Of a DNA stretch of 64,000 bases, positions 28,201 through 41,329 are shown piece after piece; positions within the stretch are counted from its first letter, which is position 1, and the number at the start of each line of letters is the position of its first letter. The position numbers and the translations under genes were made by a program. Below the pieces are notes generated by a model, which saw only the letters and a list, made by a program, of their open reading frames with translations, did no database searches and was not told the DNA's origin. The stretch comes from Cacajao melanocephalus (lineage: Eukaryota; Chordata; Mammalia; Primates; Pitheciidae): assembly GCA_963573385.1 (NCBI GenBank), contig CAUYLG010027019.1, positions 1-64,000 of the forward strand. The letters run 5' to 3'.

Positions 28201-28690
28201 CCTGATCGGAGGTTCAGTAGCACTCACACACACATTTCACACAGAGCAAGGGTCCTTTATTGGTTCTCTCCATGGGGATGGGTCCAGATCTGATTTGAAG
28301 GGAAAGTTCTGTGTTAAGTACTGTCTGCAGACTACAGGCCCAGGAAGTTAGTTGGCCAGCCAGGGTCTGTCCCTCCTCATCCTGAGCCTCTGGTGCTAAA
28401 GACGCACCGTATTCAGCCCTCCCTAACCTAATTTCTCACATCATTGCCAGAGATTATTGCCCTAACAAACCGGTGCCCTCTGACTTCCGCTTCTTGAGTG
28501 ACAAGGGTCAGAAATCAAGTGACATGGTTGCCAACCTGCTCACTCGGGAACAGCGCCAAGCACGTGGTGCCCAGAGATCAGAGAGGGCAAGGAGCTTGGA
28601 TTCCACCAGCCACTATGCTGTTCTAGCCCTGAAATGAGGAGGCTTAGCAGCCACAGGGAGTGATGTCTGGTTATTCTGAAAACATGGACA
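28201..28690. other. unique stretch, no gene seen
   Basis: Short CACACACACA-like patch near 28223. Nothing else recognised. Confidence 0.45.
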
Positions 28691-28694
28691 AGGA

Positions 28695-28925
28695 GGCTTA
28701 GGTGAAGGTACTTAGTACCTGCTGTGCACCAGAGACCCGGCCGAGCGCATTCTGTGGGTTGCCTTCATTCATCCTCATGACAACTTTGAGCTGATCCCAT
28801 TTTTTAGATGAAGTGAACTGAGGCTCAGAGAATGAAGCTGCCATTCCGAAGCTGTAAGCCACACGGTTTGGAAACTGAGATTTGAACCCAGGCCTGGCTA
28901 GCCCCAAGGTTAGTGCTCTTTGCAT
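28695..28925 (-). mobile_element. MIR, near full length
   Basis: AGTACCTGCTGTGCACCAGA, CATTCATCCTCATGACAACT, ATCCCATTTTTTAGATGAAG, GAACTGAGGCTCAGAGAATG and GATTTGAACCCAGGCCTGGC. Confidence 0.88.
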
Positions 28926-29179
28926 GTGAGTCCCAGGCACACTGGCTGGCTAGGGTCCCTGCCCTGCTGGGCCTCTTGTCCCCACTGTCTGCTGCATGTG
29001 CGTGGGGGCAGGACCCAAGCCAGACGTTAGCACTGCTGCCTGTCTGCCCCTGCCCCTAAGCAGTCACCTTTGTTCTTGGCAGGGAGCAGATCTCAGGGCC
29101 ATGGCTCCAGTGTTTCTCCTGCCAGGCCCAGCCAGCTCTGTGGCTGTACTTTTGCCTGGAGAGACAGGTGGCAGAGGCA

Positions 29180-29395
29180 GAGTCAGGCACACCTGGCCTC
29201 AAGTCACACCCACCTTGTGCTCACTGTGTCTCTGGGCTTGTCACCTCCCACTCAGGCCTCTGTTTTCTCATTTGTGGAGCAAGGGGTGATAGCAGTTCCT
29301 GTCTCTGGGGCAGTTTGCGTAATCCATTGTGTTAAGGGTGTATAGTCCTCAGTTCCACCCCATGCCCAGAAGAGGCATTTGATACCAGCCACTGT
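29180..29395 (+). mobile_element. MIR, near full length
   Basis: GCCTCAAGTCACACCCACCT, TCTGGGCTTGTCACCTCCCA, CTCTGTTTTCTCATTTGTGG and CCAGAAGAGGCATTTGATAC: diverged sense MIR. Confidence 0.68.
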
Positions 29396-29929
29396 CATTG
29401 TGTTGGTGGTAAACGACATGTGTGGGGTGAGATTGGTGGCACCTGTGACGCTCGGGAGCACTTCCCCAGGCCGGGGTTGTTGGCGGGCTCCGAGCCCAGA
29501 TCTACCCTCCCTGAGGAATTCATCCCTTCCGCCACGTGTTCTGTTGAGATACAGTAGTGAGCGCCAGGCATAAAGTCCCTGCCCCATGGGGCTGGTGTTA
29601 GGGTTCTTAGGGTGCAGGGTTCCTGGCCAGGCAGCGCTGGGGAGAGGTAGCTGGGACAGCATGGTGGCCCATGGCTGCCACAAGGAATGGAGTTCCTTCA
29701 ATCTCTTTCTTCCATTAAAGGGCAGTCCCTGGGGATTTAACATGCCGCCATTTGGGTGAGGTCCCAGCACTCCCAGGGTCCTGGGAAGGCCTCATTGGGC
29801 TTGGCTTTGCTTCAAGGTGGTGTTGAGAAATCAGTTTTTCCAGGTGGAGTACGGGTGTTTTCTCCAGGCTCTCCTAAGACTCACAACCACTCCCCGCTAA
29901 AGCTGCTGGCCTTGGGCACCCACCTGGGC
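29396..29929. other. unique stretch, no gene seen
   Basis: A 172-codon frame on the - strand (29252-29770) extends into the MIR and lacks support. GCCACGTGTTCTG at 29530 holds a CACGTG E-box. Confidence 0.45.
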
Positions 29930-30135
29930 CAGGCCCTGGTCACCTGTGATCGCACCGACTTCTCCCGGTGACCTTGAGAGGCAGATTCTATTAATTCATT
30001 TTACAGATGAGGAAAGGGAGGCTGAATGAGGCTGCCTCATTGCCCAAGAGCGCACAGTGTGCCCACTGCCAAGTCAGGATTTGAACCCAGGCCCTTGGCT
30101 TCCAGACTACACTCTCAGAACCACTCTGCCCTGGT
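29930..30135 (-). mobile_element. MIR
   Basis: TTAATTCATTTTACAGATGA, GGAAAGGGAGGCTGAATGAG and GGATTTGAACCCAGGCCCTT. The TCACCTGTGATCGCACCG part before is diverged. Confidence 0.82.
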
Positions 30136-30339
30136 GTGAATGGATTTTTAAAAAATTCTTGTCAGCAGAAAAACCACAGGTTCTGCTCAAAGCAGTAGAC
30201 TCTCAGCGAATACCTATGTGTCAGGGCTGTGCTGTGTGCTGCAGGAGGGGTCTGCAGAGAGGAACAGAGACAGACTGTTGGGGCGAACATTCACCTGAAA
30301 AATGACCATTTCCGTGTGAGCCAGGATTGCTTTGACTCC

Positions 30340-30465
30340 TTGCTCCAGGGCTGTGAGATGTGTGGAGTTAGGTTCATGTGACGGATGAGGAAGCGGAGGC
30401 TCAGAGAGGCTGTGTGGCTTGCTGAGGTGTCACAGCGCTGGGTGGCCTTACTCCACATCCACCTG
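30340..30465 (-). mobile_element. MIR
   Basis: TTCATGTGACGGATGAGGAA, GCGGAGGCTCAGAGAGGCTG and TGTGGCTTGCTGAGGTGTCA. Confidence 0.75.
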
Positions 30466-30879
30466 CTCTGTCTGCCATCATGAATGGCAGTCTCTGGACT
30501 AGTATGGGCCTCCCTGACATCCTGCATTTGGATAAACTGAGGCCTAAAGGACAATTCAGATCTTGATCCCGAACAGCGGAGGGGACGGAACCTTTGCCTA
30601 TTTGTGGAAATGGACACCTATTCCACAGCGAAATTCCCTGCAAAATGCCACCGATTCTCAGGGCAGGAGAAAACCTAAGAAATGACAGCGGGAGGTCTCG
30701 GCACGTGTGTCTGTGGCAGCAGAGGGACCGATATCGACCCTTCCTGGGACCGACAGCCAGGGCGACGGGGTTTTATAGCATCTGGAACTAGCAAGCGTTT
30801 TATAAGAAAATGTTTCCAAAGCTGTCCCATCCCACCATTGGCAAGCAGTCCTTAAACGGCAAAGAAACAGCCGTGCTCC
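30466..30879. other. unique CpG-bearing stretch
   Basis: Repeat-free, with scattered CpGs (GACCGATATCGACCCTTCC at 30725). Contains GATATC and TATCGA. No exon recognised. Confidence 0.4.
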
Positions 30880-31330
30880 GTGTTCACAAAATGGTGAGCT
30901 GGCATTTAGGCCCATTTATTTAAAGCGGGAGTTAGGAGGCTAAAGACTCCAGTTCTGAGCGACAGCTTGCTGCCTCCCTGCAGCAGGGGAGCATAGTCTT
31001 CAGGGTTTTCTTCCCATTTACGGTTTTTTTTGTTGTTGTATATTTGTAAAATGAGGCTTCTGCTGGCAAAAGCAGGTTTTAGCGAGTGCGGCGGCTCTTT
31101 CAAGACCTAATAAGGCCCCAACGGAGGGTGAATTCCAGCAACACTTTCCTTCCCTCCAGGGCCCCCCCATTCCGTCTTGCCTCATACACTTTGGGCACAG
31201 GGTACCATTCATCTTGCTTCCCATTAATGGAATTACTGCCATCACTTCTGCGGGACGAGATGGGCCCTTTGGAACTGCCTTGGGGACAGAGGCAGGATTT
31301 GCCGCCAGACAGTTTTGTTTAGAGGGGAAG
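30880..31330. promoter_or_regulatory. candidate conserved non-coding element
   Basis: Unique text with AT blocks and kept CpGs: CCATTTATTTAAAGCGGGAG, GCTGGCAAAAGCAGGTTTTA, GCGAGTGCGGCGGCTC, AAGACCTAATAAGGCCCCAA, and CCATTAATGGAATTACTGCC (31220-31239), where CCATTAATGG is a perfect 10-bp palindrome of two homeodomain cores. Confidence 0.33.
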
Positions 31331-31638
31331 GGAAAGAAAAAAGAGAGGGAGAGAAAATGTGTACAAATGGATGCTTCCTTGGGTGGTAAAGATTCTTGAC
31401 CGTAGAGGACAGGGGCCGCAGGGCCCATCCGGTCTGCTCCCTGCTCATGTCCCCTGTGAGCCACGCTGTGGCAGGGCATGTGATAGCCCCAGTGGCAGAT
31501 ATGAACTGGGCTTGGCACCTGTGTACCACAGCCCTTTGAGTTCAGAAGAAGGGAAGGAGGGACCCAGCATGTATGGGCTGCTCACAGATGCCTGGCACTG
31601 CACTGGCCAAAATTTGGGGAATGCGTATCTTTGTCCTC
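31331..31638. other. purine tract and unique DNA
   Basis: GGGGAAGGGAAAGAAAAAAG leads an A/G run of about 40 bp (31322-31360). The rest is unremarkable. Confidence 0.45.
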
Positions 31639-31928
31639 TTTTTTTTTTTTTTTTTTTGAGATGAAGTTTTGCTCTTGCTGCCCAAGCTGGAGTACAATGG
31701 CGCGGTCTTGGCTCACTGCAACCTCTGCCTCCCACGTTCAAGTGGTTCTCCTGCCTAAGCCTTCTGAGTAGCTGAGATTACAGGCACCTGCCACCATGCC
31801 CAGCTAGTTTTTTGTTTTTTTTAATAGAAATGGGGTTTCACCATGTTTGCCAGGCTGGTCTCAGGTGATCCACCCACCTTGGCCTCCCAAAGTGCTGGGG
31901 TTACAGGTGTGAGCCACCGCACCCAGCC
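31639..31928 (-). mobile_element. Alu with internal deletion
   Basis: T run then GAGATGAAGTTTTGCTCTTG, to GAGCCACCGCACCCAGCC. GGCTGGTCTCAGGTGATCCA skips 'gaactcctgacct'. Target duplication TGTCCTC before and after. Confidence 0.94.
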
Positions 31929-31929
31929 A

Positions 31930-32045
31930 TGTCCTCATTTTTAGAGGAAACAGCAGGGACCCACAGAGTCTAGACACTTGCTTTGAGTCACACAGCTCCT
32001 GAGCAGTAGCTCTGAGCTTGGAACCTCAGTCTGTCCATTTTCCTG
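31930..32045 (-). mobile_element. MIR
   Basis: CTCATTTTTAGAGGAAACAG, CAGGGACCCACAGAGTCTAG and GAGTCACACAGCTCCTGAGC. Confidence 0.68.
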
Positions 32046-32779
32046 AAGAACCAGCAGCGCCCCTCCTCAAGGCTCCAGGAAGCAACAGAGTGAGGACTCA
32101 CAGTCCGGGTGCCTGTCAGCAGCCTGTCCCGGCATCACCCCATATTTCCTCGGGAAAGTGAGCAGACATCCGGAGGGCTTTTGCTTTCATCCAAGAACGC
32201 TGGTCAAGGACAATGCTGAATATAATGTATTCCACCTGGACATCTGATAGAATTCCAGGGGTCTGGGACCCTGAGAATGAGGGAGGGAGGTGGGGAGCTG
32301 ACCACTCTGACGCACTGTGCTTGCCATTCTGCATGTCCATTTGCAGCAGGGCTGGCAATCATTGTCCTCTCCAGCGCTGGCTCTGGTAGATTGATAGGGG
32401 CTGCCTGAGATGCCATGTTGAGAAGGCTTTGGAGACTGGCATTGATTAACAGTGTCTGCTGTGTGCACAGGAATGAAGATACGGATGTGAAAAGAACCAG
32501 ACCTAACTTAGTACAATTCTTAACCCCAGAAGGGACCCCAGGGGCACCAGCCCTGCTTAGTTCTCTTGCTTAGTTCGTTGTGTGCCTCACCACACTTCCA
32601 TCCCAGTAAACTCCAGGAGGGTGTGACTGTGCACAGCACACAGCGGGAATTCCGCACATAGCAGAAGGAAGGATTGTCGAAGGCTCTGCAGCCCCCAAAG
32701 AGCCAACAGCTGGATTCCTACAGTGAATGCTTTTAAAAACATATTTTTAAACTTCTAGGGATGAGACCTAGGTGCCCTC
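32046..32779. other. unique stretch with an L2-like tip
   Basis: 32575-32660 (GTTCGTTGTGTGCCTCACCA, CCCAGTAAACTCCAGGAGGG) may be an L2 3' part. The rest is unrecognised and has no exon. Confidence 0.4.
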
Positions 32780-32945
32780 TTGTTTAAACCAGAGCCTTTT
32801 TTCTTCCATGTCACTAACTTGCTGCGTGTCTTTGAGTCATGACTTCACCTGCCTGAGTCTCGGTCTCCTCATCCTCACTCCCAGCACTATAGAGGGGTGA
32901 CCCAGTTGATGACGGTCATCGAACCCAGAACCCATGGGTAACAGG
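32780..32945 (+). mobile_element. MIR
   Basis: GTCACTAACTTGCTGCGTGT, CTTTGAGTCATGACTTCACC and TGCCTGAGTCTCGGTCTCCT. Confidence 0.72.
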
Positions 32946-33125
32946 GTCGGCATTCATAACTGTCAGCTCCAGCTGCCTGCCCCGCCTGCTGGGCCCTGTC
33001 CTTTGCCGGGCGGAGCTCCAGGCTTTCTGGGCCTGTAACGCTTTCCTTCTCACTTCTCCAACGTCACTGCCTCTGGGGAGTCTCCACTGACCTCAGCACA
33101 CTGCTTAGGAACCCCTGCTTGGTTC

Positions 33126-33173
33126 CCCCCACAGCCCCCTCTGCATCTTCCCCCACAGCCCCCTCTGCATCTT
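33126..33173 (+). repeat. perfect 24-bp tandem duplication
   Basis: A 24-bp unit starting CCCCCACAGCCCCCTCTGCA at 33126 is repeated exactly at 33150-33173. A slippage or replication-type local duplication. Confidence 0.95.
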
Positions 33174-34329
33174 CCCCAGCAAGGCACCCCACCCTGTGAG
33201 GCCCACTGACAGCCAGTCCCCTGTCCCAGGATCCCCTCCAGGCCTGAGACAGGCCCACTTTCCTCTGTGGTCCCAGGGCCTGGCCTGGCGAAGGCCTTGG
33301 TGAGGGTAAGAAGGGAGGGAGCAATGCATCCTTTGTTTGTTCCTCAGGCCTTGTGGCCACGGGGACAGCTGAGATGCTGAGACTTCCATGCTGTGTCCAA
33401 AGCCCAGGCCTTTTTTGGGGACAGATAGGTCAATGGGACAGATGGAACCTGCTCTGTGACTCGCACACCTGTTGTGCCTGCTACGGTGATCCTTTAAAGG
33501 ACAGTTAGGTTTGATCCTGCGGGAGGTGGGCGTTTGGAAAGGTTTTCAGCAGGGGAGTGGCTACCCTGAAGCAGAGGCTCACGCATGGAGGCTGGGGGGC
33601 TGGGAGGGTGCTGTGCACTTCAGGAGAGATGAGGGGGACGGGTTTGTCCTGGGGAGAGTGGGAAGAAGTGGGGAGCAGCTGGACAGTGCGGGCGCCTGGT
33701 GTCCACCGCCTGAGCTGCTACCTAGAGACCCCTGCATCAGGGAGCGAAGAATTCAGGGCTGTGAGCCAGAAAAAATGCTCCCCAGAAGCTTCAGTGGCTC
33801 CAGGATCTCAGGAATGGTTTCCAGATGGGCAGCTGGGGCAAGGGTGGGCTGGGGCCCTGGTCTCAGTGTCCTGATCAGTCAGGGAGGCCAATGTGCTCTT
33901 TGCCCCTGACTCTCCTCTGACCCTGGCCATCCATACCTGGATTTGGTGTGGGGGCGGGGTGAGGCCGAGGCCCACAGAAGCCATAGCGTCAGCCTAAGAG
34001 CAAGAGCAGAAAAAGAAAAATCACAAAGCAACAGTGAGCCCCTGTGGCACATCGAGGGGGCTGTTGAATCCCCATGGACTCAGCACGGGCAGTGACCGGG
34101 GCAGAGGTCGTCCGTGTGTGGCTGGAGTGTGCGTAGATGGGCCAGTGCTTGAGGCTGAATCTTCAGAGCACCTCCTCTACACATGCCAATCCTACTAGTT
34201 TGTTATTATTGATATGTAAATACCATTAGCTTTTTAAACAATAATTCCTCCTCCTACTGGTAATGTCACTTGTTCATCAGAGCACCCTCCTGGGTTTACA
34301 TGAGCTATCCTCAGCTAGTCCTCTCTTGG
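33174..34329. other. unique stretch with old repeat text
   Basis: 33490-33600 (GACAGTTAGGTTTGATCCTG, GGTTTTCAGCAGGGGAGTGG) recalls an ancient LINE-type sequence. 34195-34260 is AT-rich (TTGTTATTATTGATATGTAA, CCATTAGC, ACAATAATTCC) and might be a small regulatory element. No exon seen. Confidence 0.4.
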
Positions 34330-34425
34330 AAACATCACCCACAGCTCAGAGAGGTAAAGTGCTTACCCAAGGTCACACGGCAGGGGTTTGAACCCAAATT
34401 GATCTCCCCAGGAAGCATGTCAGCT
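34330..34425 (-). mobile_element. MIR 5' part
   Basis: CAGCTCAGAGAGGTAAAGTG, CTTACCCAAGGTCACACGGC and AGGGGTTTGAACCCAAATTG: well-kept antisense MIR. Confidence 0.82.
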
Positions 34426-34855
34426 GATACCTTCAAGGATCAGTAAGAGTTGGCCAGGTGGTGAAGGTCCGCGGTTAGAGTGTGGGGACACTGCGTGAGC
34501 TAGGTGCAGGGGTGGGAAACAGCAGTTGTAGGAACCTGCAGGTGGCTCCAGGGAGCTGACGTGGTGGAGGAAAGATGTTACCTGGGCTTGGGCTTTATGG
34601 GTCAGGGGGTCTTAGGTGCGAAGCTCAGGAGGAATGGTGACCTGGAAGCCTTGGAGGTAGATAAGGAAGGGGAGATTGTGGCCAGATGGGGGCTTAGGAA
34701 TATGTTTCTGGTGGTACATGTGGAAAACGATGGTGCTGAGACTGGGAGGACTTAGAGGCCATTGGCGGGGACCAGGTGTTGATGCCACCGAGGGCATTCC
34801 CAGAGCCTCCCAGCTACCTGAGGCCGCACTTCCACCCAAAAAGAATACTTAGCTT
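34426..34855. other. unique G-rich stretch
   Basis: G/A-rich text (GTGGGGACACTGCGTGAGCT, GGTGGTACATGTGGAAAACG). Possibly part of an old LINE-like repeat. No exon recognised. Confidence 0.4.
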
Positions 34856-35144
34856 GGCTGGGCACCGTGGCTCACATCTGTAATTTGAGTACTGTGGGAG
34901 GCTAAGGCAGGCGGATTGCTTGAGGCCAGGAGTTCGAAACCAGCCTGCCAACATGGTGAAACCCCGTCTCTACTAAAAATACAAAAATTAGCCAGGCATC
35001 GTGGTGCGTGCCTATAATTCCAGCTACTTAGGAGGCTGAGGCAGGAGAATCGCTTGAACCTGGGAGGCGGAGTTTGTAGCGAGCTGAGATTGTGCCACCA
35101 CAATCCAGCCTGGGCAACAGAGTGAGGCTCCATCTCAAAAACAA
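34856..35144 (+). mobile_element. Alu, AluS-like
   Basis: GGCTGGGCACCGTGGCTCAC to CATCTCAAAAACA. Target duplication AAGAATACTTAGCT before and AAGAATCCTCAGCT after (two changes). Confidence 0.95.
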
Positions 35145-35254
35145 AGAATCCTCAGCTCTTTCTCCTGTCCCACCACCCGCTCCCACCCGTTTCTGCTGGA
35201 TGTTGGGGCGGTGAGGGGCTCTCACCTCAGCACCCTCAGCCTCTCACAGCTTTC

Positions 35255-35380
35255 CTGTGAAAAACCAGGCCGATGCCTGCCGACTTCACAGATTGTATCA
35301 TTTATTCTCGCATCATCCCCAGAGATGACGTGACAATAAATGATACAATCTGTGAAGCTCCTAGCACTGCCTAGGGAGGG
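35255..35380 (+). mobile_element. MIR containing a perfect hairpin
   Basis: ATGCCTGCCGACTTCACAGA and ACAATAAATGATACAATCTG, GTGAAGCTCCTAGCACTGCC fit the sense MIR 3' half ('aggattaaatgag...aagcacttagca'). Arms 35284-35306 and 35335-35357 are exact reverse complements (23 bp) around a 28-nt loop that itself has a weaker CATC/GATG pairing. Confidence 0.72.
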
Positions 35381-35439
35381 GAAAGAGTGTTGTCTTCCGT
35401 AAGTCTCGATTTCTGCGCGTCATTTATTCTCTTCCCTGT

Positions 35440-35706
35440 CAAGAAGCTATTTTGATTCCTGGGAACAAGAGAGGCCCACATTCACGGGAGCTTACCCGCA
35501 GGCCCCGTCCAGGCAGGTCGGCAGCCACGGAATTCATCTGTATCCCCAATTTCCAGGCTGCCTCGTGAATCTGCAAGAGCCCTGATCCCCATGTGCTGTC
35601 GGGAGTGCATCGTGTTGTCCCTGTGACTGATTCCCATTCTCCCTGAGTGTATTTGTTTATTTGGGTCTGGAGAAGTCCGAGGTGAAGCCATGGGAATCGT
35701 TTTAAT
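35440..35706. promoter_or_regulatory. candidate conserved non-coding element
   Basis: Repeat-free, mixed AT/GC text with kept CpGs: GAAGCTATTTTGATTCCTGG, GGCAGCCACGGAATTCATCT, GAGTGCATCGTGTTGTCCCT, TGTATTTGTTTATTTGGGTC (forkhead TGTTTATTT) and GGGAATCGTTTTAATACAG. A 168-codon - frame crosses it into the neighbouring transposon. Confidence 0.33.
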
Positions 35707-36024
35707 ACAGTTAAGCACCACCGCGTAAGGACACTTTGGTCAACGGCAGACTGAGTATATGACGTTGGTTCAGTAGGATTATAGTGCCATCTTTTTACTG
35801 CACCTTTTCCATGTTTAGACACACAGATACTGACCATTTCATTACTGTTGCCTGCAGTACTCAGTGCAGGACCATGCAGTACAGGAGTGTAGCCAGGAGC
35901 ATAGGTGTGGGGGAGGCGGGACTGTCTGGGTTTGTGTAAGTCCAAGATGTTCGCACAGTGACAAAATCTCCTAATGATGCATTTCTCAGAGTGTGTCTCC
36001 GTTGCTAAGTGATGTGTGGCTGTT
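35707..36024. mobile_element. Tigger/pogo-type DNA transposon fossil, internally deleted
   Basis: Begins after a TA with CAGTTAAGCACCACCGCGTA, AGGACACTTTGGTCAACGGC; later ATTTTTACTG-like CTTTTTACTGCACCTTTTCC, ATGTTTAGACACACAGATAC, TTGCCTGCAGTACTCAGTGC; ends ATGCATTTCTCAGAGTGTGT, CTCCGTTGCTAAGTGATGTG, TGGCTG. Both ends are degenerate inverted versions of 'cagtcatgcgtcgcttaacgac'. The order matches a short non-autonomous TcMar-Tigger relic; I am unsure of the subfamily. Confidence 0.78.
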
Positions 36025-36404
36025 TATATCTGTGGCACCTTGTATGCACTAGGGGCCTGGGCTGAGGTTGTAGGTTCCCCCTAGGTGACCAGGAGTGTCC
36101 CAGGCAGTGAAGAGGGCCGTTCCCAGGGTCTGTCCGGGCATCATTTTCCATGGAGGAGAGATTGCTTAGGAAGCTGAGCCCAGCCTAGCCCACAAGCCCT
36201 GCACTCACTCCTTCGCAGACCTAGGTAGCTGCAGGGGGATTCTAGAGGAGACTAGGTTCTGCCCACCGACAAGGGGCTTAACCAGACACCCCCACCCGTG
36301 GTCCACCGTAGGACCCACGTGGGATGCAGTCAGAATATTTTTAGGTTGAATGGGTGCATGAGGGTGGGGAGACGCATGTGTTGGATACTGGCTGGATGGC
36401 TTCA
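36025..36404. other. unique stretch, no gene seen
   Basis: GC-moderate, no recognised repeat. A short frame on - (36205-36453) has no support. Confidence 0.45.
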
Positions 36405-36780
36405 TGTATGTTGGTTGACACATTTTACAGCTGGGGAGATGGAGACTCAGCAAGGCTGAGGGTGTTGGCTAAGATGCCCAGCAAAGAAGGCTTCGTACCA
36501 CATCTGACTCCCCACTCCCTTGAGCGCTCCCCTCACCTGGAGCACCCACCCGAGCCCCTGCTTCAGTGCTGGGCAGGAACAGGGAGGACCAGGGTGGGGG
36601 GACCAGGTACTGTCTTGGACCTCCTGTGTGCCAGAGTGCTTTGCCTGCACAATCTCATTTTAAGTAGATCTCCTCCCTGGTTTTCCGATCACAAAAGTGA
36701 GGCTTAGAGAGCTGATCAATTTGGACGAAGTTTCCCAGCAAATAGTTGGAGTGTCCCATGTTTTAATGCTGGCCTGACCT
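36405..36780 (-). mobile_element. two antisense MIR fragments
   Basis: First 36415-36480 (ACATTTTACAGCTGGGGAGA, TGGAGACTCAGCAAGGCTGA). Second 36605-36780 (GTGCTTTGCCTGCACAATCT, CATTTTAAGTAGATCTCC, AAGTGAGGCTTAGAGAGCTG). Unique DNA lies between. Confidence 0.65.
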
Positions 36781-36907
36781 GGAGAGGACACTCACCTGCT
36801 GGGACAGGTCGAGGATGGGTGGCTTCGACCCGTCTTGGTGGGATAGCCTGGGCTGTGATAACAGAGACATTGCTTTCCCACCAAAAAAGAGCAGGGGGTC
36901 TTTATGA

Positions 36908-37690
<783 letters not shown>

Positions 37691-37694
37691 GGCA

Positions 37695-37800
37695 GAATGG
37701 GTTAACCTGATTTTCTCAAAAAGGGAATGGAGGCCTGCAGAGGGCAGGACCGTCCCTCGATCACACTGCCAGGGCAGGATTGGAGCCCCTGCCTGACAAG
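37695..37800 (-). mobile_element. MIR
   Basis: TTCTCAAAAAGGGAATGGAG, GCCTGCAGAGGGCAGGACCG and CAGGGCAGGATTGGAGCCCC, diverged antisense. Confidence 0.6.
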
Positions 37801-39486
<1,686 letters not shown>

Positions 39487-39737
39487 TGTCCTTCCTTTTA
39501 TGCTAGATGGTGATAATAGGTGGATGTTCTATTTTAGATGCCAGAAAACGCTGGCAACCTATGTCTGTCTTCAAAATGTGGGAGAAGCTGTCCAGGCCTG
39601 GGACACCCCCAGGTCTGGGAGCCATTGATGTGCTTCTGCACCCCAGACACAGAAAGGGAGCCCAGGGGAGATTTCGACACCTCGAGAACCTCCAAGTCCT
39701 GGCCACACATGGCCTCTGGCCCTGCCCTGGTGTGCGG

Positions 39738-40172
39738 TGGGGTGTATTGGTTTGCTAGGGATATTATAACAAATTACTGCAAACTGGGTGTTTGAAAACA
39801 GCAGAAGTTCATTCTCTCGTGGTCCTGGAGGCCTGATGCCTGAAATAGGCTAGCAGCAGACTCGTTTACCACGGAGGCTCTCACGAAGCACCTGCCATGC
39901 CTCTTTCTGGCTTCTGGCAGGGTCCGTGTTCCTTATTCCGTGACTTGTCTACACGTCCCTCCAGTGCTCACCTCTTTTGCCACATGGCCTTCTTCCTTGT
40001 GCGTCTCCATGTCCATCCCTCGTAGAAAGACGCCCATCCCTGAATTTGGGCCACCCTAATCCCACGTGACCTCCACTTAACTTGAGTAGTATCTGCAAGA
40101 CTCCAAGTAAGGGCCTGTGCCCCAGTTTCAGATAGACAAGCATTTTGGGGGGACATTACTCAGGAGGCATAA
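39738..40172 (+). mobile_element. solo LTR, ERVL-MaLR (MLT1-like)
   Basis: TGTATTGGTTTGCTAGGGAT, TAACAAATTACTGCAAACTG, GGTCCTGGAGGCCTGATGCC, GCCACATGGCCTTCTTCCTT, CTGAATTTGGGCCACCCTAA and TTTTGGGGGGACATTACTCA follow the order of the widespread MaLR LTR. No internal retroviral sequence is attached. Confidence 0.8.
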
Positions 40173-41329
40173 GGGATGAGGAGGACAGATCCAAGGAGCC
40201 CGCCCTCATTCCTGGGAGGAGACAGGAGGCCAAGGAGTGGAGTCTGGCGGGGAAGCTGTCACCACAGCGAGGCCTAGGCCGGGGCCACAGGGGCTGGGTC
40301 AGACACCCCACTTCAGGAGCACAGGGGAGGGCCGGGGTCCCCCTGACTCTCTGCATCCCAGATTCGTTCCTACACTTTCATACAGCCCCCAAAGCTGAGT
40401 ACCGACTAGATTTGGGTCTTCAGCATGATGTTTTTTAAACACAGGCTTGCAGCAGTTAGTCCTTTGGCGGCACCAGCCAGGACCACTGAGGGCTGAGAGC
40501 GTCTCAGCACCCAGCACAGGCCGTCAGCTCTGGCTTTGCTCTTTTGCATCAAGAGCGGCCCCTCCCAATAATGACAGGTCCGCGCCATTCCCGGCAGCAC
40601 CCACCAGCACAGCCTCCCCCACTCTGTGGACAAAGAGCAGCCTGTGGGGCAGGAAGGGGGGAATCCAGCCTCCCCTGCTTCCCCAGGGGCCCCTATCTAT
40701 TTTGGCAAAGGCCCTGTGGTCAGACGTTTCCACCCTGAATACTCCCTGCCAAGTGATCTCAAGCAGGGGAGTCCCAGAGTCCCCCCTGAGCCCCGCTTCT
40801 CTCCTATGAGGTAGGGAGACAGTTCCAGCCCTGTCCATCTCAGGCAGGCTGAGGATGACATGGCATACCCTTCCCATGCCTAGCCCAGGGCCTGGAACAT
40901 AGTAGGTGCTCAGTAATACTGAATGAGAGAGAAGATCTTGGAACCTGGAACATAACCTTCATGCCACTCCAGCAATGAAGCCTCAGCGGGGCCTCTTGAG
41001 AAGGAGATTCTATAAGCATTTCCTCCCTCCCGCCCCCAATCCTGAGGACACAGTTAGCTGAGACGGCTGGGCAGGAGTGGGGGAGTCGAGTGTGTGCATA
41101 TAGCGCTGAACAGAGGACAGATGCTGCTAAGATGCATCTCAGACATGCACATGACCCGTTGAGTAAAACTTACCTAGATTTGGTACCATGGGAGGGAGAG
41201 CATTGTGCGGGGAGTCCTGGAAGGGAGCCTGGAGAGCTGGGTGCCAGACTGGCTCTACAGCCCTTACCAGCCATGTGCAGGTTGTGGGGGTGGCCTGTGG
41301 ATCCTACTTCCTGAGCCTCCCCTCTGCAG
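40173..41329. other. unique stretch with one L2 tip
   Basis: 40865-40925 (CATGCCTAGCCCAGGGCCTG, GAACATAGTAGGTGCTCAGT) is an L2/MIR 3' end in sense. Overlapping frames on both strands between 40406 and 40877 are unsupported. Confidence 0.45.

Noticed and set aside
35439..35945. 168-codon - frame
   Set aside because: Half lies in the Tigger-type fossil; no transposase motif and no support elsewhere.
39738..40172. Possible retroviral gene beside the LTR
   Set aside because: Only a solo MaLR-type LTR is present, with no internal coding sequence on either side.
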